Shown here: positions 10,501 through 18,053 of the stretch, piece by piece | How the letters are laid out: every line of letters begins with the position of its first letter | Position numbering within the stretch: the first letter of the stretch is position 1 | Assembly: GCA_042096455.1 (NCBI GenBank) | Contig: JBELLU010000017.1 | Span: 1 to 31,272 of the forward strand | Reading direction: 5' to 3' | Source: UBA7445 sp042096455 | GTDB taxonomy: Bacteria > Verrucomicrobiota > Verrucomicrobiia > Opitutales > Coraliomargaritaceae | Length of the DNA stretch: 31,272 bases | Notes under the pieces: model-generated | What the model saw: only the letters and a program-made list of their open reading frames with translations | The model's database searches: none | Told to the model about the DNA's origin: nothing | Program-made: the position numbers and the translations under genes

Positions 10501-10739
10501 GGAGCCATCCGTTCGCGCTCCGCCGCTAGTGCAAGCTCCAAGGCCTCACGCGTCTCAATCTTGGGGCTTCGCGGCAAAGTAAGCTCCGCTCCCTCTTTTG
10601 CCTCAAGCGGCAAAACCTGTTCTGAACGAGCCGCCCGCGTGGGTACCTCCATGCCCGCTCGCTTCCCGCCAAGCTCCATTGTAGCAATCGCGGCAAAAGC
10701 ATCCTTACTTCGTTTTTTTGAATCTGATTGTGTTGACAT
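7581..10739 (-). CDS. GH2-family glycoside hydrolase, predicted cytoplasmic
   Basis: Large retaining glycosidase of family GH2 (beta-galactosidase/beta-glucuronidase/beta-mannosidase superfamily), 1052 residues. The sugar-binding beta-sandwich lies about 100-260 (STLYRVSFDLPEG... and CFDAVDYRCQPYLNG), an immunoglobulin-like domain about 265-400, and the TIM barrel from about 405. The acid/base is Glu519 in SFINEPF and the nucleophile is Glu610 in YGCGEFGAEG. C-terminal beta domains run from about 745. There is no signal peptide; the first 90 residues are polar, charged and unlike the catalytic part. It is therefore expected to act in the cytoplasm on imported oligosaccharide, in contrast to the exported GH35 of the neighbouring operon. 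First gene of the minus-strand operon, 32 bp before the symporter. A LacI-type operator candidate lies 34-45 bp upstream of its start. Substrate unassigned; beta-galactoside or beta-glucuronide are possible. Confidence 0.88.
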   Translation of the reverse strand: MSTQSDSKKRSKDAFAAIATMELGGKRAGMEVPTRAARSEQVLPLEAKEGAELTLPRSPKIETREALELALAAERERMAPYLKNLAPELPATRVLKSFDRADWRIEVARSGEGLQAALAGEGEWESVSIPHYGPPLGKASTLYRVSFDLPEGFASKESLFLCFDAVDYRCQPYLNGVCLGEHEGIFEAFEFEIGSILKAKGNVLLVRVENDFTMLGEAFEEGQADGDKIYAATGLGYDDPESGWHHCPAGMGIWQPFRIEGRSRLAVADLYVQPTSALDAVELCIEVDNYGGSHAEEVGFQIAIYGQNFEASVYTDHWYSPITQPEAGFGDLDKELEQSIPLLAGPGRNYFKLTLSMPEARIWDLEAPWLYQVQVRLLNGDGDLLDAAKQQFGMRSFVQDETTSPKGKFYLNGREIRLRGANTMGNLDLCVFRNDTPQLIDDILLARLTHMNFLRLTQHPVQKQVYEYCDRLGMLLQTDLPLFGTLRRNQFLECVRQAGAMEKLVRSHPSNILVSFINEPFPNGRSRPHRFVERDEMQLFYKLAIEEVHRHNKQRVIKCVDGDYDPPAAFGMPDNHCYCGWYLGHGVDLGQLHAGYWLPVKSGWHYGCGEFGAEGLDSLEVMQAHYPEAWLPVTVKAPWNPGVIPKAQSYNFHGLWYDTPVDVEGWINASQDHQEWVNRLMTETFRRMPGMNSFAVHLFIDAWPAGWMKTLMDVNRIPKKSWFSYRDALTPLAVSLRCDRTAGVAGETFSVEPWVVNDLERIPHDCELRYTISCDSKVCYEGKSPAEITAVMPQSQGRLQFQLPEVAALSTCDINLSLVDAAGKALHDTQVTLDVYPNFEPQKEGVRIHVLGDAPDGYEWLRELGHSCSEKTAIQDAEVILITDLQAYLELADTLDALVRGGAVAFFFPLPVGSHRIGASMVEIKKAGMGPRHFVSCQTDHPMVLDFKMDAFKFWYDESCGHPSPILNSSFEGERWNCILKTSDGGWGRSWEPVMAAGEKAHGQGKWRICQVDLRHRVKTNPVAKIFGRRMLEPIQAKAEAVTVSLDAGILK

Positions 10740-10772
10740 TCTGTATCTAAAAATTGCAAATTCTTTAATAAA

Positions 10773-10784
10773 TGTAACGTAACA
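10773..10784. promoter_or_regulatory. Candidate LacI-type operator A
   Basis: TGTAACGTAACA, whose reverse complement TGTTACGTTACA differs by one base from the site at 11984-11995. The centred CG and TG...CA ends are the usual form of LacI-family operators. It lies 34-45 bp upstream of the GH2 start codon, so it is well placed to control the minus-strand operon. Function inferred from sequence repetition and placement. Confidence 0.65.
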
Positions 10785-10817
10785 ATTTTTTTGTAATGTA
10801 TAGGTTTTTTATACCAA

Positions 10818-10831
10818 CTGATACGTTTCAG
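10818..10831. promoter_or_regulatory. Candidate LacI-type operator B
   Basis: CTGATACGTTTCAG is a near-perfect palindrome around CG and shares 11 of 12 core bases with the site at 11984-11995. It lies 51-64 bp upstream of the LacI start codon and about 46 bp centre to centre from operator A, in the divergent intergenic region. This suggests autoregulation of the repressor together with control of the divergent operon. Confidence 0.68.
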
Positions 10832-10881
10832 AAATTCGAACTCGTCTCAAGCCTAATAATACTGCTTCGTGTAATGAACTT

Positions 10882-11949
10882 ATGAATGTAACTGTTACTG
10901 ATATTGCGGAAGCAGCCAAGGTCTCTCGCGCAACGGTCTCACGCGTGATGAACGAGAGTTCCGAGGTGAAGCCCAAAACCGCCGCTCACGTGCGTAGGAT
11001 CATTGAAGAATTGGGCTATTCCCGACCAAATGGTCGCCAGGGAGGCGGCATGCGCTCGACCACTAAACCCAAATTGCGCCACGGCAGTCTTGCGCTTATT
11101 TCCATCGGAGAAACTAAAAGCTCCATGGAAGAACCGATTCTCTCGATGTTGCTCGGTGATCTTCAGAACGCCTGCCTCAACCGAAATCTCAATTTTCTAA
11201 TCGACCAAATGACTGGCATCGACGACATACCACTTTGTGTGCGTTCTCGCCAGGTCGACGGTGCCATTATTTATGTACCCTCCGGGTCGGGCTCGATTGT
11301 GAAGCAACGGAGGGAAATGATAGCCAAGCTAGCGACGCTTATTCCGGTGGTTCACCTCTTTACCCCCGGGCATCCCGTCACCACCGTAGATCATGTGAGC
11401 ACGAATGATGTAGCGGTAGGCGCCCTTGCCTATCGAGCGCTTAAAAGTTCTGGTTGTCAGCATTTTGCGGTGATAGACACCAGTGAGTCCCTCCACGAGG
11501 CCCTTAATTTAAGGGGTCGCGCCTTGCTGGACCGCGCTGCCAGCGAAGGCATGAGCACAGAAACCTTTGCGGCCTCTAAAACTCGCCCCAACCCCAGCCA
11601 ATGTTGGCCCGCCCCCCTAACTATTTTTGAAGACATTCCCGAGATCGCCGCATCCCTCAAGACATCGGGCGCAAAAACTCCAATTGGAGTCTTCTTGCTA
11701 GTCGAACAAAAGGCACCCATGGTTCATCAATCCTTAAAAAAGACCGGGCTCCTCGAGAACGGCATGCTACGTTTCATAATTGCCGGGGTCACCCCCAACC
11801 TCGTTGGCCACCTGTATCCTAAACCCATGCTCATTGATCTGTGCTTCCCTGAACTCATTGAAACGGCAGTAGAGCGGCTCGTGCAGCAAATCCTCAAACT
11901 TCCAAATAAAAATATTACTGCTCTGGTTGCCCCCAAGCTCATCCAATGA
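10882..11949 (+). CDS. LacI-family transcriptional regulator
   Basis: DNA-binding regulator of 355 residues. Residues 3-25 (VTVTDIAEAAKVSRATVSRVMNE) are the LacI helix-turn-helix, and residues 30-52 continue as the usual third helix and hinge (AAHVRRIIEELGYSRPNGR). The rest is a periplasmic-binding-protein-like effector domain, less conserved (for example VDGAIIYVPSGS about 131-142 and VSTNDVAVGALAYRAL about 172-187). It would sense a sugar derived from the locus and bind the three TGWTACGTTWCA sites at 10773-10784, 10818-10831 and 11984-11995. Transcribed divergently from the GH2/symporter operon. The ATG at 10882 gives the standard LacI N-terminus. Effector unknown. Confidence 0.93.
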   Translation: MNVTVTDIAEAAKVSRATVSRVMNESSEVKPKTAAHVRRIIEELGYSRPNGRQGGGMRSTTKPKLRHGSLALISIGETKSSMEEPILSMLLGDLQNACLNRNLNFLIDQMTGIDDIPLCVRSRQVDGAIIYVPSGSGSIVKQRREMIAKLATLIPVVHLFTPGHPVTTVDHVSTNDVAVGALAYRALKSSGCQHFAVIDTSESLHEALNLRGRALLDRAASEGMSTETFAASKTRPNPSQCWPAPLTIFEDIPEIAASLKTSGAKTPIGVFLLVEQKAPMVHQSLKKTGLLENGMLRFIIAGVTPNLVGHLYPKPMLIDLCFPELIETAVERLVQQILKLPNKNITALVAPKLIQ

Positions 11950-11983
11950 AATGATAAGATAGAAATCAAGTGTGCGCATAAAA

Positions 11984-11995
11984 TGATACGTTACA
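11984..11995. promoter_or_regulatory. Candidate LacI-type operator C upstream of the PEP-CTERM gene
   Basis: TGATACGTTACA lies 35 bp after the LacI stop and 96-107 bp before the PEP-CTERM gene start. It differs by one base from each of the other two sites when oriented alike. A TTGACG hexamer at 12017-12022 could be a -35 element, but no convincing -10 stands at normal spacing, so the promoter position is not fixed. Confidence 0.6.
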
Positions 11996-12090
11996 TTTTT
12001 TTCTGAAACTTTTTCCTTGACGCAACTACAACAGCACACTTAATCCTAATTTATACTAATATATTATTCATAACACTTCTCACTAGCAAA

Positions 12091-12936
12091 ATGAAAAAGT
12101 ACCCTCCATATCTACTATTAATTGCACCCATCATTAGCTGGGTCTCAAGTTTACAGGCAGAACTTATTGCTTATGATAGTTTCACCGCAGGTACTGACCA
12201 ATCAGCCGGCGAATATACAGATGTGGTTGACGGCAATTACCGCCTCACATCGGGCCAGAACCCCATCATTACTGGTTTCTCTGGGTCATGGCAGAATAGT
12301 GGAGGTACCTTTAGAATGGGTACAGCACCTCCAAGCTCACTGAGCTACACCGATGGTGCCAGTGCAACCCTTGCTACTGCTGGAAATTCGATTTATCGCT
12401 CTGCTACAGGGATTTCTTATCGCAGTTTCGATTCCAGTTTAATCAATTTTGCTGTCGACAGAACCTACTACATCAGCTTCCTGCTTCAAGTAACGGATGT
12501 TAGCAAACAAGCTCGCATAGTTTTAGGTCAAGATGCTCAAGATTGGCGCGATCCTGCGATTCGTATCGATAGCAATGGTTTCACCCTTCGACAAAACGGC
12601 AACAATACAAAGATCGCGGATATCGACACCAACACACACTTTGCTATCCTTAAGGTGGATGTTAATTCTGCAGGTACGGGTCATAATCTGGAATTATTTT
12701 GGGACCCCACCTTAAGCTCCGAAGGCGCCAACGTGGCCACCAATGCAGGGTTTAATGGAGCTATCCCTACAAATATCTTACTCTCCAGCAAAAACACTTC
12801 GGGAGCGATCAATTTTGATGAACTACGCATCGGAACATCTTGGGAATCCGTAACGCCGGTACCCGAACCAAGTACATATGCCCTTCTCATTGGCAGTTTA
12901 GTGATGTTGTTTGTAGCAGTCAGGCGGCGCAAGTAG
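12091..12936 (+). CDS. PEP-CTERM sorted surface protein, lectin-like fold likely
   Basis: Exported protein of 281 residues. Residues 1-24 are a signal peptide ending near LQAELIAYDSF. The body is beta-rich, with a start (AYDSFTAGTDQSAG), internal WQNSGGTF and a late INFDELRIGTSW resembling concanavalin/LamG-like modules common in verrucomicrobial and planctomycetal surface proteins; this fold call is tentative. The C-terminus is a textbook PEP-CTERM signal: VPEPSTYALL, a hydrophobic helix and a final RRRK, which would be processed by an exosortase (not in this window). It lies between the LacI gene and the seven-gene operon, has its own upstream LacI-type operator candidate, and ends in a terminator, so it is a separate unit under the same regulator. 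A carbohydrate-binding or surface-adhesion role fits the context but is not shown. Confidence 0.87.
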   Translation: MKKYPPYLLLIAPIISWVSSLQAELIAYDSFTAGTDQSAGEYTDVVDGNYRLTSGQNPIITGFSGSWQNSGGTFRMGTAPPSSLSYTDGASATLATAGNSIYRSATGISYRSFDSSLINFAVDRTYYISFLLQVTDVSKQARIVLGQDAQDWRDPAIRIDSNGFTLRQNGNNTKIADIDTNTHFAILKVDVNSAGTGHNLELFWDPTLSSEGANVATNAGFNGAIPTNILLSSKNTSGAINFDELRIGTSWESVTPVPEPSTYALLIGSLVMLFVAVRRRK

Positions 12937-12973
12937 GGTCGTATCCTGCATCTTACATTAACCATCATTAACT

Positions 12974-13003
12974 AAGCTAGCTTAACTAGAGCTAGCTTTT
13001 TTT
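12974..13003 (+). terminator. Rho-independent terminator after the PEP-CTERM gene
   Basis: Perfect 9-bp stem AAGCTAGCT / AGCTAGCTT (12974-12982 with 12990-12998), 7-base loop, followed by a run of T to 13003. It lies 38 bp after the stop codon and separates this gene from the downstream operon. Confidence 0.88.
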
Positions 13004-13015
13004 GTGACAAGTCAC
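13004..13015. promoter_or_regulatory. Short palindrome upstream of the seven-gene operon
   Basis: GTGAC-AA-GTCAC is a 5-bp inverted repeat directly after the terminator and 30-41 bp before the GH35 start. It differs from the LacI-type sites of this window. Position suits an operator for the operon promoter, but there is only one copy and no clear -35/-10 pair is visible. Confidence 0.3.
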
Positions 13016-13044
13016 GAACTCAGTCCGTAATTATTCCCTGTAAT

Positions 13045-15018
13045 ATGAAAATTTTACTCAACTTCTCCCTTCTGACACTCCTAAACCTGTCCCTCTTGTC
13101 AGGGGTAAGCGGCTCTAATCCTTCACAAAAGAAAATTGTGCGTGGTCCTGAAGTTGAACCTGCCCAAGGCCGAAGCTTTGATTTTGATGTTTCCGATGAT
13201 GCCTTTCATATAAACGGAGCCCCCTTCTTTTACCACGCGACCGAGATTCATCCTAACCGCATTCCGCCGGAATACTGGCGCCATCGACTGAAAATGGTTA
13301 AAGCAATGGGTTTAAACACGGTCTCGTTCTATATTTTCTGGAATCAGGTGGAACCGCGTCCCGGCGAGTTTAACTTTGAAGGCTTCAATGATTACGCAAA
13401 ATTTTGTCGCCTCGCACAGGAAGAAGGGCTCTGGGTCATCATTCGCCCCGGCCCCTACGTATGTTCTGAATGGGAAATGGGCGGGCACCCTTGGTGGTTG
13501 CTCAAGCACGAAGGCATTCAACTACGAACCACCGATCCAGAGTATATGGCTGCATCCGAGCGCTACCTTAAGGCAGTGGCTCGCGAATTGACACCCCTTC
13601 AAGTGACTCAGGGCGGCCCTATCATTCTTTGCCAGGTTGAAAACGAGTTCCCTTACCGTGATCAGCCCTACCTCAAGGCGATGCGGCAGCTCTATCTTGA
13701 TGCCGGTTTTGAGGTTCCGCTCATCTCCTGTAACCCCACCAAAGGCGGACAGCGCTTTATCGACAGCTACCGTGATGATCTCATCCAAACCGTTAATTTC
13801 GGGAGCCGAAAGGCTGCGGAATCTTTTGAAATCCTGCGAAAATTCAAGCCCACCGGACCCTACGCCAACGGGGAATACTACGTTTCAGGCTTCGACTTTT
13901 GGGGCGAGTCGCACAAGACCGGCGCGACCGACTTGCGCGTCAACGACATGGCCTACATGATTGATAATGACCACTCCTTTTGCCTCTACATGGGCTGCGG
14001 TGGAACGAACTTTGGATTCACCGCCGGATCCTACACCGCTAAAGAAACCGCCGAATACCCAAATGACAAGGGAGACGATGCGTATCGCCCCGACACCACC
14101 TCCTATGATTTTGATGCCCCGATATCAGAATCCGGTCTCGCCACAAAAAAGTTCATGGCCTTTCGCGAACTCTTTGAAAGTCGCCTAGCCGAAGGAGCGC
14201 AATTACCACCCATCCCTGCAGCAATCCCCACCCTCTCGATACCGGAAGTCGTTATCAATGAGACTGCGCCCATCATAGCCCCCGAAAACCAGGCAATTCA
14301 CACGCACGATCCTAAAACAATGGAGTTTTATGATCAAGGCTACGGCTCGATTGTGTATCGCACCACCTTACCTGCTGGCCCGGCAGGCGTACTTAGCGCC
14401 GCCTCGGTGCGGGACTTCGCTTATGTTTTATTGGATGGTCAGCCGAGTGGCATCATGGACCGTCGCCGCCGTATCTATCAGGTAGAAATCTCGGCACGCC
14501 CCGAGGCTATGACGCTCGATCTTGTAGTCGAACCCATGGGACGTCCCAACTGGGGCGTACAAATGATCGACTACAAAGGGCTTGTTTCGCCGATTAAATG
14601 GACAAGCGATGGGACTGAAAATAAATTACAGGAATGGGAAATTTTTCTCCTCCCGCTCGATGAAGCTCACCTGTCAAAGATCAAATTCTCAAAAGGAGAC
14701 GCCAATACTAAGGGCCCTATTTTTCGGCGCGGTTATTTCAATCTGGAACAAACCGGAGACACTTTCATTGACACACGCAATCTTGGTAAGGGTATGCTCT
14801 GGGTAAACGGACACAACCTCGGGCGTTATTGGAAGATTGGCCCTCAGCAGACACTATATTGCCCCGGGGTCTGGCTTAAAAAGGGCCGCAATGAAATCAT
14901 GGTGCTCGAATATCTCGAAACGGAAAACCCAGTCGTGCAGGGACTGGAGGAACCCCTCCTCTCAAATTTACGCACCGATTTAGATTTTACGCAAAAACTC
15001 AAAAAAACATCTCGATAA
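13045..15018 (+). CDS. Exported GH35 beta-galactosidase
   Basis: Retaining glycosidase of family GH35, expected to remove beta-linked galactose from non-reducing ends. Signal peptide about residues 1-23. The barrel begins at about 50 with INGAPFFYHATEIHPNRIP and shows the family motifs NTVSFYIFWNQVEPRPGEFNF-type strand (about 91-111), IIRPGPYVCSEWEMGG (132-147), the acid/base Glu201 in QVENEF, and the nucleophile Glu277 in NGEYYVSGFDFWG. The C-terminal part (about 415 on) contains beta-sandwich modules with LWVNGHNLGRYW, typical of GH35. At 657 residues its size is usual. First gene of the seven-gene operon; the next gene starts 15 bp after its stop. Its export contrasts with the signal-less GH2 enzyme of the other operon. 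Confidence 0.93.
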   Translation: MKILLNFSLLTLLNLSLLSGVSGSNPSQKKIVRGPEVEPAQGRSFDFDVSDDAFHINGAPFFYHATEIHPNRIPPEYWRHRLKMVKAMGLNTVSFYIFWNQVEPRPGEFNFEGFNDYAKFCRLAQEEGLWVIIRPGPYVCSEWEMGGHPWWLLKHEGIQLRTTDPEYMAASERYLKAVARELTPLQVTQGGPIILCQVENEFPYRDQPYLKAMRQLYLDAGFEVPLISCNPTKGGQRFIDSYRDDLIQTVNFGSRKAAESFEILRKFKPTGPYANGEYYVSGFDFWGESHKTGATDLRVNDMAYMIDNDHSFCLYMGCGGTNFGFTAGSYTAKETAEYPNDKGDDAYRPDTTSYDFDAPISESGLATKKFMAFRELFESRLAEGAQLPPIPAAIPTLSIPEVVINETAPIIAPENQAIHTHDPKTMEFYDQGYGSIVYRTTLPAGPAGVLSAASVRDFAYVLLDGQPSGIMDRRRRIYQVEISARPEAMTLDLVVEPMGRPNWGVQMIDYKGLVSPIKWTSDGTENKLQEWEIFLLPLDEAHLSKIKFSKGDANTKGPIFRRGYFNLEQTGDTFIDTRNLGKGMLWVNGHNLGRYWKIGPQQTLYCPGVWLKKGRNEIMVLEYLETENPVVQGLEEPLLSNLRTDLDFTQKLKKTSR

Positions 15019-15033
15019 TCCTCAAAAAGTGAT

Positions 15034-16665
15034 ATGAAAAAAATAAACCGTAGAGACTTTATCGCTATCGGAGGGGGCTCCTTGCTGGGCACCTGCCTGA
15101 GTGCCGGAGAACAGGACACCGCTCTGGGCACGGTTCACACCGACCTTTGTGTTTATGGCGCTACTGCAAGCGGTATTATGGCAGCAGTGGCCGCCAGACG
15201 CGAAGGCATGCGGGTTGTTATCATTGAGCCCTCAAGATGGCTGGGTGGAATGACCGGCGGTGGCCTCATGCATATCGATTGGGGGCGTCGCCAAGCTGTC
15301 GGCGGCACGACCCGCAAGACCTTAAATAGCAAGTTTGACGATACCGTTTACCGGAAAATGTTCAAAGAGATCGTTGAAAAATATGCTATCCAGGTGGTCT
15401 ACGAGCACCGACTCGCAAGCCTGAGAAAAGCCGGTAAAAAAATAAAATCCATCGAGCTTGAATACGCCCCACCCGACCAACTCGGATGCCCGATACCTTA
15501 TGCCATCGTAAACCACTCCATGCGCGTAGAGGCAGATGTCTTTATCGACTGTAGCTACGAGGGTGAATTAATGGCGCGTTCGGGGGTATCCTACACCTAT
15601 GGACGCGAAGCTGCTGACGAATACGGTGAATCACTTGGTGGAGTTCCACCCAATATGGTGGAATACGACATCGACCCCTACGTGAAGCCCGGCAACCCCT
15701 CGAGTGGTCTCATTCCCCTCGTTCAGGATATTAAAATGAACCCTATTGGGAGTGCCGATAAACTCACAATGGGCTACGGCTTTCGTTGGAAATTCACTAA
15801 AGGGCCCGACCAAATCTCCATCGGCGCCCCCGAGGACTACGACCCACGCACCTACGAGGTTTACCGCCGTGCTTTTCAAAATAAAATCTCCCTCCTTGGA
15901 CGCCGCACTCGTACGCTGGGTGTTTATGAAAAATGTGGCGGGCACGTCCACGGCATCGGTACCGGTAATCAAGCACGCAGCCTCTACACCAATACCGTCT
16001 ACGGCTCTAATGCGAATTACCCCGAAGGCGACTACGCCGAGCGCGCTCGTATTTGGAAATTCCTGCAGAATCACCTCATGGGATTCACCCACTTCCTGAG
16101 AACCGATCCCAGCGTCCCGCTCGATAAAAGAGAAAACGCCCGCAAGGTCGGCTTCATGCCGGATTACTTTGACGACACCGGCGGCTTACCACACCAGCTT
16201 TACGTCCGTGAATGCCGTCGTATGGTCTCGGACTACGTCGTTTGCCAAAAAGATATGGAAGGAAAAACAGATCCTTCCGATTCGGTTGGTTTGGCTTCAT
16301 ATGGAGTGGATGACTGGCCTTATGCGATGTTCCCACTCAACGGCAAAGTCGTCCTCAACGGTGGTGAATTCTCCATGCTACGACTCGATCCAGTCCACGA
16401 TGGCATCTATAAAATCCCATACCGCTCCATCACTCCAAAAGCTTCTGAATGCACGAATCTATTTGTACCGGTCTGTTGTTCCGCCAGCCATATCGCCATG
16501 ACCTCGCTTCGCATGGAACCGGTCTGGATGATCCTGGGTGAGTCAGCTGGTATTGCCGCCGCCATGGCGATCCGCGAGGACATCCCAGTGCAAAAAGTCG
16601 ACTACACAAAACTGCGCAACAAATTACTCGAAAAAGGACAAATTCTTGAACGACCACAGGTATGA
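15034..16665 (+). CDS. Tat-exported FAD-dependent oxidoreductase (PF12831-type)
   Basis: Protein of 543 residues with a twin-arginine style leader (NRRDFIAIGGGSLLG, residues 5-19), as expected for an enzyme exported folded with its cofactor. The FAD-binding Rossmann start is DLCVYGATASGIMAAVAARREG (about 37-58), with the glycine pattern typical of the FAD_oxidored family, followed by Glu65 in VIIEPSRWLGG and the GGMTGGGL motif (71-78). FIDCSYEGELMARSGV (about 169-184) is a further family signature. Homologues commonly sit among glycoside hydrolases in Bacteroidota, Planctomycetota and Verrucomicrobiota, but to my knowledge their reaction is unsettled; some have been labelled xanthan lyase by annotation transfer. 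Here it lies between GH35 and a sulfatase and overlaps the sulfatase gene by ATGA, so it is translationally coupled. A role in oxidising a sugar residue or reducing end is plausible but only inferred. Confidence 0.85.
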   Translation: MKKINRRDFIAIGGGSLLGTCLSAGEQDTALGTVHTDLCVYGATASGIMAAVAARREGMRVVIIEPSRWLGGMTGGGLMHIDWGRRQAVGGTTRKTLNSKFDDTVYRKMFKEIVEKYAIQVVYEHRLASLRKAGKKIKSIELEYAPPDQLGCPIPYAIVNHSMRVEADVFIDCSYEGELMARSGVSYTYGREAADEYGESLGGVPPNMVEYDIDPYVKPGNPSSGLIPLVQDIKMNPIGSADKLTMGYGFRWKFTKGPDQISIGAPEDYDPRTYEVYRRAFQNKISLLGRRTRTLGVYEKCGGHVHGIGTGNQARSLYTNTVYGSNANYPEGDYAERARIWKFLQNHLMGFTHFLRTDPSVPLDKRENARKVGFMPDYFDDTGGLPHQLYVRECRRMVSDYVVCQKDMEGKTDPSDSVGLASYGVDDWPYAMFPLNGKVVLNGGEFSMLRLDPVHDGIYKIPYRSITPKASECTNLFVPVCCSASHIAMTSLRMEPVWMILGESAGIAAAMAIREDIPVQKVDYTKLRNKLLEKGQILERPQV

Positions 16666-18053
16666 AAAACCTGAGACCCTTTCATCAAAGCTACCTAAAA
16701 TTAATTTTTCTAGGAAGTTTTCTCCTAGGGGGTATCGCATCCATTCTGCATTCGAGTCCCGCAAAATCTCCCAACATCATTTTTATTTTAACGGATGATC
16801 AAAGCTGGGTGGGAACTTCCCTGCAGATGCTGCCCGATGACGCCCGCACTCGTAGTCATTATTACCGCACGCCCAATCTCGAACGGCTCGCCACAAATGG
16901 AATGACCTTCACACATGGTTATGCCCCCGCACCATTCTGTTGTCCCACTCGACGCAGTCTACAAATCGGGCAGGACGTCGTTCACCACATGTATAACCGC
17001 GATCGGGAAAACTGGACCCGCACTTACCGCGAACAATTGAACCTCGTTCAAATGCTCAAGCGTGCCGACCCAAACTATCGCACCGCTCATTTCGGAAAAT
17101 GGGATCTTAGATACGACAAAATCAGCCCACAACAAATAGGTTATGACCGCAGCGATGGAATCACCTCCAACAATGAGGGCGGTTACGATGTGCAAAAAGA
17201 ACGTAAGCGTGAACGCGATGCCCATCCTGCAGAGGATCCCAAAGAAATCTTCACCCTCTCGAAACGCAGTTGCGATTTCATGGAGGAACAAACCAAAGCG
17301 GGACGCCCCTTCTTTATTCAGCTTTCCCATTACGCCGTCCATCTTTCGGTCTACTATCAACAAGAAACCCTCGACCAATACGCTGCAAGCGATGATGCGC
17401 GGCACACTATGCCCGAATTTGCCGCAATGACCGAGGATCTGGATGCCGGCCTCGGTATCATTATGGATAAAATTCAAGCGCTTGGCATTGAAGACAATAC
17501 CTATATCGTCTTCATGTCCGATAATGGCGGCACGAAGCGCGTCCCGGGACAACCCTCCGCCGAACTCCCACGCAATCATCCGCTACGAGGCCATAAGAGC
17601 ACCATGTATGAAGGTGGGATTCGAGTTCCCCTTATCATTGCGGGACCTGACATTGCGGCAGGAGTTCGGTGCTCCGAGTCAGTGAGCGGGCTTGATCTTT
17701 TTCCCACTTTTGCGGACTGGGCGGGATATCCTCAAAGCTTACCTGACAAAGTAGAGGGCGCGAGCCTCAAACCCCTTTTAACCGGAAAGGGTAAGATCCA
17801 GCGCCGACGCCCCTTCCTCTTCTTCCACCATGCCGCCGACCGCCTGCCCCAGAGCGCCCTCATTCTGGATGAATACAAACTCGTCAAGACATGGGAAGAA
17901 GATCGTCTTGAACTCTTTGATCTTTCCCGCGATCTCGAGGAGAGCGAAAACCTCGCCCTCCAAAAACCGGAACTCACCGCTAAACTGCACCGCATGATGC
18001 TCAATTATCTCGAGCAGTCCAACGCCGAGACCCGCTACCTAAAAAAGAAGTGA
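16662..18053 (+). CDS. Exported S1-family sulfatase with CCPTR active-site motif
   Basis: Formylglycine-dependent sulfatase of 463 residues. An N-terminal hydrophobic segment (about 13-30) is a signal peptide. Metal-binding DD45-46 lies in FILTDDQSW, and the maturation motif is C93-C-P-T-R97, with a second Cys directly after the one expected to become formylglycine. HFGKWDLR (about 146-153) replaces the more usual GKWHLG, with Asp where His stands in the first sulfatase, and FMSDNGG follows at about 286-292. HYAVHLSV and HPLRGHKSTMYEGGIRVPL are further family signatures. ATGA overlap with the upstream oxidoreductase and GTGA overlap with the downstream esterase show tight coupling. It differs strongly from the sulfatase at 1359-2930, so the two probably remove sulfate from different positions. 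Confidence 0.92.
   Translation: MKNLRPFHQSYLKLIFLGSFLLGGIASILHSSPAKSPNIIFILTDDQSWVGTSLQMLPDDARTRSHYYRTPNLERLATNGMTFTHGYAPAPFCCPTRRSLQIGQDVVHHMYNRDRENWTRTYREQLNLVQMLKRADPNYRTAHFGKWDLRYDKISPQQIGYDRSDGITSNNEGGYDVQKERKRERDAHPAEDPKEIFTLSKRSCDFMEEQTKAGRPFFIQLSHYAVHLSVYYQQETLDQYAASDDARHTMPEFAAMTEDLDAGLGIIMDKIQALGIEDNTYIVFMSDNGGTKRVPGQPSAELPRNHPLRGHKSTMYEGGIRVPLIIAGPDIAAGVRCSESVSGLDLFPTFADWAGYPQSLPDKVEGASLKPLLTGKGKIQRRRPFLFFHHAADRLPQSALILDEYKLVKTWEEDRLELFDLSRDLEESENLALQKPELTAKLHRMMLNYLEQSNAETRYLKKK

Noticed and set aside
12017..12057. TTGACG and TATACT as a promoter of the PEP-CTERM gene
   Set aside because: The spacing is 29 bp, far from the usual 16-18, and no better -10 lies at the right distance.
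13876..13887. TACTACGTTTCA resembling the LacI-type operator
   Set aside because: Two mismatches to the consensus, both in one conserved end, and it encodes part of the GH35 nucleophile region (EYYVSGF), so chance is sufficient.
16959..17579. 206-codon open frame on the minus strand inside the second sulfatase gene
   Set aside because: The + strand frame holds the full sulfatase active site; the antisense product shows no recognisable domain.
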